Assembly: GCA_946894095.1 (NCBI GenBank)
Contig: OX335646.2
Location: 14,502,077 to 14,566,076, forward strand
Reading direction: 5' to 3'
Source of the DNA: Incurvaria masculella
Lineage: Eukaryota; Arthropoda; Insecta; Lepidoptera; Incurvariidae
DNA length: 64,000 nt
Both the position numbers and the translations under genes were made by a program. Under the pieces are notes generated by a model. That model saw nothing but the letters and a program-made list of their open reading frames with translations. It did not search any database and was not told the DNA's origin. Shown one piece after another: positions 56,765 to 64,000 of the stretch. Position 1 is the first letter of the stretch; the number at the start of each line of letters is the position of its first letter.

Positions 56765-56890
56765 AATCCGTCGCCAACTTAACAACGTCAGCTTCACTAA
56801 CTCGTGGCAAAGAATCTCGTGGCTACGCTGCCGCCATACGAATAAGTTTCGATCGCTACTCCCGTCCTTCCATGCTCGGTGCACAAAAAG
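56765..56890. repeat. H-related repeat fragment
   Basis: CTCGTGGCTACGCTGCCGCC, ATACGAATAAGTTTCGATCG and CTACTCCCGTCCTTCCATGC match the right arm of H. A GC-rich stretch of GGCGCGGCGGGGCGGCGCGC follows. Confidence 0.55.
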
Positions 56891-57921
56891 CTGTCCGAAG
56901 CGACGTGTCGCAAGCGGCGCGGCGGGGCGGCGCGCGGCGGGCGCGCGTGTTTGAGACAGCCGAAGTATACTCCCATTTGAGTCGTAAAGCTCTTCGATTG
57001 AAAGGTTGTCTGTAAAGTTTATCACGCTCCAATCGCGTAAGAACTGCCATAGCGGATAAACTAATGGGCGTTTGAGGAAGTTCGATTAAGTAGTTTTGGT
57101 AGAAAACTAATTTGTTTAAAGACTCCGGCACACGTCTATTCGTCTATTTGTAAACATCAAATGTTTACGACTAATGGAAAATTACATAATAACATATGTG
57201 CAGGACAAAATGTTAATTAAATATTTTTATTATCTTGAAAAGCAACCTACACAAACGTTGAAGTGTTTTGTTTTTTTAACGTAATCTTTATGTGGGAGAA
57301 TGAACACAATATGAAGGCTAAAATAATGGACGGTGATATATACGGTACGTGTAAGTTTTTGCATGGTAGCATAAAATGAAATCGTAGCTGCAGTTGAGTT
57401 ATGGTGTCGTATGTTTGCGATCAACGCATGCAGATATTCGTTTCGCAATGACGCTTCCACGTCCGGGCATTTCATTGTAGTTTCGAGACCAAAAACGACA
57501 GTGCACTGAGATATTATCGGAAATGACTTTATGAAAACGATTCTAACCGCAATGAATAAAACCGGACGTGCATAGTTCCACAGGTAAGTAGAACAAGTAC
57601 GTACTTTGACGCACTTCTGTAAAACGTATTTAGTTTTTTTATGGTTTTCAGGATTTCCATTTCAGGAATACATTTCCACTTTTCCACAAATTCCCAAACT
57701 TGTGGTTTAATGATCTCCAGATACGCGTTCTAATAATCGATTTCTGAAGGTAACTTTGTATGTGAACGATACGTTTACACACGGGCAAGCAGATTTGGAT
57801 TTAGTTTTTAGGATACCAGACATGTTACAGGATGAACCGATCTTACTCCCGTATTGGGAAAGACAGGGAATATGTTACAAATAGCTTAATTATAATCAAT
57901 ATATAGCAATCGCTAACCTAT

Positions 57922-58085
57922 TTTGTCAGCCGCCCAGTAGCGCAACGCCTCGGGTTTCGATCTTGAGGTTACGCAATATTGGGCGCGGTCGGGTTCTGGA
58001 GGGGCGGCCGTTCGGTTTGGTACCTTCGTACCCGTCGTAGCTGCAATTATGGTCCGTGCTGTCCATCCATTTCAATGTAGCGGTG

Positions 58086-58131
<46 letters not shown>

Positions 58132-58335
58132 CCGGTAGGGTTAAACCACCGGTACCATCGCATTGAATGAACGATGGTCAAAGCGGCAAATTGTCCGTGT
58201 TTTCCATTCGGTTTAATGTAGCCGAGCAATATTAGGAAGGTTCTGGTATTGCACCTAGTTCCCATGAGGTGTGTTAGGCTAATATCTGACGGTCAGTTTG
58301 TTATTAGCCATCCATGTCGAGTTACATAAAAAAAA
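57922..58335 (+). mobile_element. SINE family B copy with internal (TA)n expansion
   Basis: The head TTGTCAGCCGCCCAGTAGCG with GAGGTTACGCAATATTGGGC and a GGAGGGGCGGCC remnant retains the 5S-like GGGCGCGG string better than other copies. The first body part is repeated: one truncated body leads into the (TA)n run at 58087-58130, then a second body part (GCCGGTAGGGTTAAACCACC onward) leads to ATGTCGAGTTACATAAAAAAAA. The A tail runs directly into an A-family repeat at 58327. Confidence 0.7.
58087..58130. repeat. (TA)n microsatellite
   Basis: An uninterrupted TA run of about 44 bases within a SINE copy. Confidence 0.95.
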
Positions 58336-58636
58336 ACCGGCCAAGTGCGAGTCGAACTCGCACACGAAGGGTTCCGTACCATCTTACAAAAAAAATATAC
58401 AAAAAGTCAGGTTTTTTGTATGGGGATCCCCTTTAATTTAAATTATTTTTTAATGTTACCTATTTGTTGTTATAGCGGCAAAATAAATACACACTCTGTG
58501 AAAATTTCAGCTGTCTATCTGTTACGGTTACTGAGATACAGCCCTGTGACAGACGGACGGACGGACGGACGGACGGACAGAGGAGGCTTAGTAATAGGGT
58601 TCCGTTTTCACCCTTTGGGTACGGAACCCTAAAGAG
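58327..58636 (+). mobile_element. A-family repeat
   Basis: One of the best preserved copies: AACCGGCCAAGTGCGAGTCG ... GGACGGACGGACGGACGGAC (expanded) ... TTTGGGTACGGAACCCTAAA. GTGCGAGTCGAACTCGCAC near the 5' end is a near-perfect small palindrome. The element abuts the tail of a SINE. Confidence 0.85.
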
Positions 58637-59322
58637 CATGTAAAATATTCAGGGATGAATTAAGGACTTAATTTAGCAAGCGCGTATCAACTCACACGCC
58701 CCCACTTCTCGTGCCGTAGGCCCATAAAGAACTGAAATTCCGCAAACTCTCCGCGGGCGGCGCCCCCGCGCCGCCGGCGGTGGGAGGGCGGGCGGTATTG
58801 TGAAGCGGAGGAGGCGGCGGCGCAGGCAGGGCGTGTATTGTTAATTTCGGATTACGGCCTACTTTCTGAGCATTTGGAATAACTGCCCGTTCACGTGATG
58901 GAGCACATCGCTGAAACGGAGCCTGAAAATTGCTATCGGTTGTTGTTTTACTTTTAAACTGAGTGGGGGTCAGATTGTGACGCAAGGTGAAAGCTTGGCT
59001 AGCTTTGAATTTGTTTTAAATACAGATTAAAAATATCTAACCACGCGCAGCCTTTATATTTAGTCACACTCAAATCTGAGCAATCGTCAACATATTTTTA
59101 TGATCGTAAAGTTGAGGTTCCGCTCGGGTAAATTTTGTTTTCGATGATAACCCGAGCAGAGCCCGGTAAAATGCGTCCTCGGCTCCCGAGCCACAGCGTC
59201 GTCGCTTTGCCCGCCCGCGCTATTATTTCGTTTCCGCTTAGCGTTCTTTCCGATTCCGGCTCGTAGCGGGATGACTTCCTCAAGAATTTGGCTATCAAAT
59301 TCAAAAATATTTTTTTTTTAAT

Positions 59323-59600
59323 TGGATCCGTACCATCTTACACAACTTAACACAAAATATTCACGTTTTTTGTATGGGTTTATTTTTATGAATTGTTAAT
59401 TTCAATTGTTTTTTTTAATTTTAACTATTTGTTTTTATAACGACAAAATAAATACACACTCTGAGAAAATTTCAGCTCTCTAACTATTACGGTTCATGAG
59501 ATACAGCCCTGTGACAGAAACCCGGGCGGACGGACGGACAGAGCGGAGGCTTAGTAATTGGGTTCCGTTCGGTACCCTTTGAGTACGGAACCCTAAAAAC
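59323..59600 (+). mobile_element. A-family repeat, 5' end missing
   Basis: Begins at GGATCCGTACCATCTTACAC and ends GAGTACGGAACCCTAAAAA. The CCGGCCAAG 5' motif is replaced by a T run. Confidence 0.75.
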
Positions 59601-61090
59601 GAATTCTTTGGATTTTTTATATTAGTAGTAAGACATAATAATATCTTGAACGCATACAATCAACGATCATCGATTACATGCTTTTTCTATTGTGCGTAGA
59701 TTTCAATGTGCATAACAATATGATTCTGGCCTATTCTTCTCAAGAATAGATCGGTTCGCTTAGCCCGGTGTCAATTGCGAAGCGATTGCGCAACGTAATT
59801 CGTCAATCGCTCGATGTGAACTTATCAAACCACAGTTATCTGGTTAACGGGACGCGCCGCTGCCGCCGCTAACCGTATCGTTGGCGGAGTATGTGAGTTG
59901 ATTGATAGCTCCCGGCTGCGGAGGCGGGAGGGCGGGTGAGCCCTTGCCCAGGCGGGAAGTGGAGGCGGCCGCGCCTCGGAGAGATCTGCGGAGGTCACGG
60001 GACGGCTCACCTCAGTCGAACTTGCATCAATCATTGTGCCTCTGTTCTTGCGTCTTGTACGGCACGCAATGCTAAGGCACACGTTTTTATTGTAGAACGC
60101 AGCGAGCATAGCGCTTTCGTTACAATGGCTTCATTCATAGTCACTTTTTCTGGTAATTTTCAAGATGCCTATTACAAACTGTGACCGTTGTCTGTGTTAA
60201 AAACTGAGATTAAATTACAATAAAAAAAAGGGTTTACCACCAAATTGACAGAGAGAGAAATAACATCAAAACAATAATAAAAAAACAAGAAATCAAAATT
60301 TAAATTAACATTAGTGGGACATTGTCGTGTTTTAATATATTAATGTGGTAATGGTACCTATCTGAAATGTGTGACAAATGGGATCAGGCTCAGCTGGCTC
60401 ACAAAAAACTGCGAAGCTGGTTTTCAGACGAATCCCTACTGCAGCTTTCCATATATGTTTATAATAATAAAATAATGTTTTATTTATTTAAATTCGTTTA
60501 GCACAAAGCACAAAAGAATTTGTTCTTAACATTTTATAAAGTTTTTTTAAAAAAGCTTCGATTATAAGCGTATATTCTTAACTACAAGGGTAAACTTTTC
60601 TTTGTTTTTCTTTAATACACGGTCTCCTACGCTAGCCTAGTGACTGTGATATAAGTGGCAGGTTCTTGGATAATAAATTTAATATGCGGGTTTAACTGTA
60701 AACTATTAAATATTTAACAAGTTGTAATGTTTTTTGTTTAAAACTGTGAATGGTATGGAATGGAAATTGGTTGGTGGGATTCAGTACGTCCTTAACGCTT
60801 GGTAGAAAACCGTGACAGGATTAAGAACGCTGTGCTTGTAGGAGACAATGTCCCCAAAAATGTAGCGATCCGGTGGGTAGCAAGCAAGCTATTTTTTTAA
60901 CTGGCATTGCTTTACGGTTGAATGCGATTGGTGTACTGTCTACTCGGGAGTGAACGCCTACGAGACACTTTTTTAAAACTGTAAAATGAAGCATGCACAA
61001 TATTTCCTTAATTGAAAAGTCACCGGTGAGCGTTGCACGAAGATCGAAGACAAACCACGCCATAGATTGAGGATTGGAACAATAACTCAC
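59601..61090. other. unassigned stretch
   Basis: 59820-60010 is GC-rich (GGGACGCGCCGCTGCCGCCG); the remainder is AT-rich. No exon recognised before the candidate at 61091. Confidence 0.35.
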
Positions 61091-61288
61091 ATAACATGAA
61101 GGTGAAAGTGGGCACGAAACGTTGACCCGACAGCGGGGAGAGTCGCGTGACGCGGGCGTGTCACTCGTGACAATGGTATCTGCAATCAGCAGCGACCTGA
61201 TGAGCGTACTCACAACTACTAGGAGAAAGCGTAGCACGGACCATCGTCCACCATACTGCCGCGGCTCCGTGGGATCCGGCCGGCTCAT
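61091..61288 (-). CDS. possible first coding exon of an unidentified secreted or membrane protein
   Basis: The longest unexplained reading frame in the right half starts MSRPDPTEPRQYGGRW and has a hydrophobic run VLRFLLVVVSTLIRSLLIAD around residues 18-37, then a polar Ser/Thr/Asp stretch and a cysteine-bearing segment ending SCPLSPSCY. A good donor GTGAGT lies at 61090-61085, giving a phase 0 exon of 66 codons. An earlier GTGAGT inside the frame after ...FLLVV is an alternative donor. The block is more GC-rich than its surroundings. The phase is not compatible with direct splicing to Sema1a exon 2 (16978), so it is not simply an alternative start for that gene. I do not recognise the protein. 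It may be a chance ORF. Confidence 0.25.
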
Positions 61289-63121
61289 CCACTAACTAGC
61301 ACCACCACTGACTAGTTTCTGGGAAACCACGATGTGGGATGTGGTTTTAGGCAAAACAAACCGACAATGTTTACTCGGACTGTACTTCTAAGAATTGTTG
61401 AGTTTCGCAACAGATACCTACCATTATTTGCCAAGATTTTCCCAATGTCAGTCACGCTGTTATTACTTAAAATAAAGAATTACGAACGCACGACCCCGGC
61501 GTTGCCGAGTTGGCAAACATTGAGAAATATCGTTTGTTATTAGTGTTATTTGTTCCGCGAACCGCGACTCACATAAAGTATATACCGGGACGTTAATGCG
61601 CCGGAGATTCCATATATCTTGCGTCTTCCTAATAAAAATGTAAATTCATAAAAGCACCATTCCGGCACGTCTCGCGCTAAACATATTGCGGAGCCTGCAT
61701 TAATATGATCGCAGCCACAGAAGAGAGAAGGAAGGAAATGTCTTATGTGGGCGTGCTGTTACCCTGTCGCCGCGCCGCCGTATGGACATATTGTTCAGAT
61801 AATCCTAAGACAAGCAGAACGCACGTTGTGTGCCACACAGTCCAACCAAGCGCCGCACGTGAATGTGCTCCCGAAATGCGTTCGCCAAGTGAGGGGTTAC
61901 CATGGTAAGTAACTCGCCTGGTGAATAAATAGCAGGTAAATAGGCAAAAGAGTGATAAACTAACGTTTAGTTTCATTTCGTACCAACCGGTAAATTTTAG
62001 TTCACTTGGCCGAAATACGTCGTTTGTCAGTTAGCATGGTACTAAATCCAACTAAACGTCAGTCAGTCAGTCCTATTTGCAAAAAGGTACAACATAATTT
62101 AGTAATCCAATTCCTGCTCTCTACTTACATCGTCAAGCATACATCTTCTTCATCTTCTTAAATTTAATCACTGTCTTACCTGTAGACCTCCTATTCACTA
62201 AGCGAGTTTACTTCCCATCGTAACCCCTCAATTCCCATCACCACAAACCCTCTAAAACATCTGCGAATATGTTTGCGTGTTGGGTTGGTATTCCTAGAAA
62301 ATTGACGTATCATTGTAGGCGTGTTAGATGGCACATCTCCTTCCTTTTTTGATCTGACATCGTCGTCCTTCGAGCGAACCCTTACCGCCCCCGCCACCGG
62401 CAGGCGGCGCGCCTTCTGGGCGGAATAATGGCATACATATTCAAAGCGCAGTTTACGTCAAAATAGCGCATCGCTATTTCACAAGAGCCCCTTCCCGACG
62501 CCATAAACTATCAATATCCAATGTTAATCCTCTGGACGTTTCCTGGAGCGTGCGGGGGAGGACGGGGGGCCTGGCGCTCGCATCCTTCGTGAAGATTAAA
62601 TTATTTTCACCGAGCGAGTCAGTATTGGCTTTCTTCGCGCTCAAAAGTTATCGCAATGCCAGAAACTCTCGAAATAGGCCCTCTCCCTGTACACGAGAGT
62701 CTCGTTTCATTCGATCGGCTTTCGCAACGGGTCCTAATCGCCGAGAAGAGATCGGAAATAGAATGAGATGTTCTCTCTCGTGAAGTATAGGCGCTCGAAC
62801 CGCGGCCGCGCCGCAGTGTTGAGTTACCTCGGTCGGATGTAACGCAACTCGCCTCTTCCTGCCTACAATAGCTTCGCCCGACTTTCTATGAGTGTGCAAG
62901 TAAGTGCGCGCGTGTTGCAACTGTCTTCGAGAATGAATGGGAGCCTTGTAACGTGGAAGCTAGGATATTGGTATGATTCTAGAATTGGTATCTCCTCAGC
63001 TTCTCATATTGGAAATACTGATATGGAATGGAACGGGAGGGAGGGAGAGCCTCTAAAGATTGGCGTATTGTTGATGTTTATGATGTTTATTTGTATGTTG
63101 ATGATTTCTATTATTTTAAAA
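61289..63121. other. unassigned stretch
   Basis: No repeat family or homologous exon recognised. 62370-62430 and 62540-62900 are GC-rich. Confidence 0.35.
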
Positions 63122-63244
63122 ACTTACGTATTTGTTGTTATAGCGGCTGTCAAAAAATTTCAGCCACCTATTACGGTTCATGAGATACAGCCCTGTGACA
63201 AACGGACGGACGAACAGCACCCTTTCGGTACGAAACCCTAAAAA
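63122..63244 (+). mobile_element. A-family repeat, 3' part only
   Basis: TTGTTGTTATAGCGGC, CCTATTACGGTTCATGAGAT, GTGACAAACGGACGGACGAA and CGGTACGAAACCCTAAAAA. The 5' half is absent. Confidence 0.75.
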
Positions 63245-63479
63245 TCTAGTTATGAAATGGTCACTATTGAACGTTGAATGCTTGCAATTGACGATTTTTT
63301 TTGTTATTAAAATTTACCGTTCAATAACGTTCAATAACGGCTGCACGGTCAATAGTTATCGATTGACCTTTACATTGAGAACTCAGAACACGTCCGCTTC
63401 CTAAAAGTAATATCCGGACCAATCGTTTTTGACGAGATTGTCTAAAAGAGTAGGCGGCTCGAAACGTGCGCACCTGATC

Positions 63480-63600
63480 AACGAAGGCGTGGCTACATTA
63501 AAACGGACGCAAAACACGGGCCATTTTCATTTCCGGTTAGCCCTTCTTGCATTCAGAGCGGTGGTACTAACCATCACTGCTAAACTATGTTTAACTTTGC
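63480..63600 (-). mobile_element. SINE body remnant
   Basis: Weakly preserved GTGGCTACATTAAAACGG, AAAACACGGGCCATTTTCAT and AGCGGTGGTACTAACC in the order of the inverted SINE body. Confidence 0.4.
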
Positions 63601-63775
63601 TGCAATACCGTATCGTCAGTTAATGACATTTATTCACACAAGTGACTACAAAATTAAAATGTAATCGTTGCTACGCGTCCTTGACACACGATTCAAGCGA
63701 ACGTTAGAGAAATTAGAAAACTCTACAATTGGAGCCCCAAATATTTACAGCAGTATTCAGAGTGGGCGGACTAAC

Positions 63776-63950
63776 TTGAGGTGGGCCTTCCCGCTCAACT
63801 CCCCATACATAGGTGGAAAGAAGATCATGCCCATATCATATTTCTTGTCAGAGATCCCAAATTTTGCTCAAAATAGCTTTATTTGATCGGACTAGATGTC
63901 TGATGACCGTTGGCATTGTAATATTGTGTTTGGTTTCTAAGTTATACGAG
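63776..63950 (+). mobile_element. C element, truncated copy
   Basis: CTTGAGGTGGGCCTTCCCGCTC, CCCCATACATAGGTGGAAAG and GATGTCTGATGACCGTTGGC follow the left half of C. Similarity stops at about 63947, where a short tandem repeat of CACGAGGGC-type units begins. Confidence 0.7.
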
Positions 63951-64000
63951 GGCCCCACGAGGGCGCCACGAGGGCTTTTTCACTCGTGTCGAGAGCAGTC

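Noticed and set aside
1..64000. CRISPR arrays, operons, bacterial promoters or an integrated virus
   Set aside because: No regularly spaced direct repeats and no viral or bacterial genes; the window is ordinary eukaryotic DNA with introns and transposons.

Overview
The window looks like a piece of a moth or butterfly (Lepidoptera) chromosome. The evidence is eukaryotic exon-intron structure, AT-rich introns crowded with short non-autonomous transposons, a SINE whose 3' region carries a TTTCCTCACGATG-type motif that I associate with lepidopteran SINEs and LINEs, and a short interstitial (CCTAA)n run. This is inference from sequence alone; the species is not identified.

Only one protein-coding gene is recognised with confidence: a class 1 (transmembrane) semaphorin, the Sema1a orthologue, on the minus strand. 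It runs from right to left. Eight coding exons fit together without frame errors and with GT-AG introns: 20685-20772 (start codon and signal peptide), 16882-16978, 15355-15406, 6770-7025, 3935-4140, 2865-3006, 1791-2472 and 303-637. Together they give 1858 coding bases, or 619 codons plus one base: the signal peptide, the whole sema domain, the PSI domain and the start of the juxtamembrane stalk. The transmembrane segment and cytoplasmic tail lie beyond the left edge. The start exon has a splice acceptor upstream of its ATG (exon start 20854), so at least one non-coding 5' exon must lie further right. A weak candidate is at about 49127. A short upstream ORF sits in the leader.

Everything else is intron or upstream/intergenic DNA dominated by repeats. 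Families that can be recognised by comparing copies inside the window are: A, an element of about 280 bp beginning near CCGGCCAAGTGCGAGTCGG (8 copies); B, a SINE with a tRNA-like A box fused to a 5S-rRNA-like half, plus relatives with other heads that share its body; C, D and E, three TTAA-flanked inverted-repeat elements; F, a roughly 355-bp element with long terminal inverted repeats; G, a fold-back element of about 146 bp; H, another inverted-repeat family with GGCGGCAGCGTAGCCAC arms; I, J and O, small MITEs; K, another SINE-like family; M, a tRNA-derived SINE; and one decayed mariner transposase copy. No intact transposase or reverse transcriptase was found.

The most informative structures are a three-level nest of transposons at 38376-40466 with a natural empty site at 25650-26129, the chimeric tRNA/5S SINE promoter, a 1.2-kb composite palindrome just downstream of the exon 4 donor, and several perfect or G:U-consistent hairpins. 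A possible signal-peptide-bearing first exon of an unidentified gene is seen at 61091-61288 on the minus strand. Repeat boundaries were read by eye and may be off by 5-20 bases; coding exon boundaries are supported by splice sites and frame.
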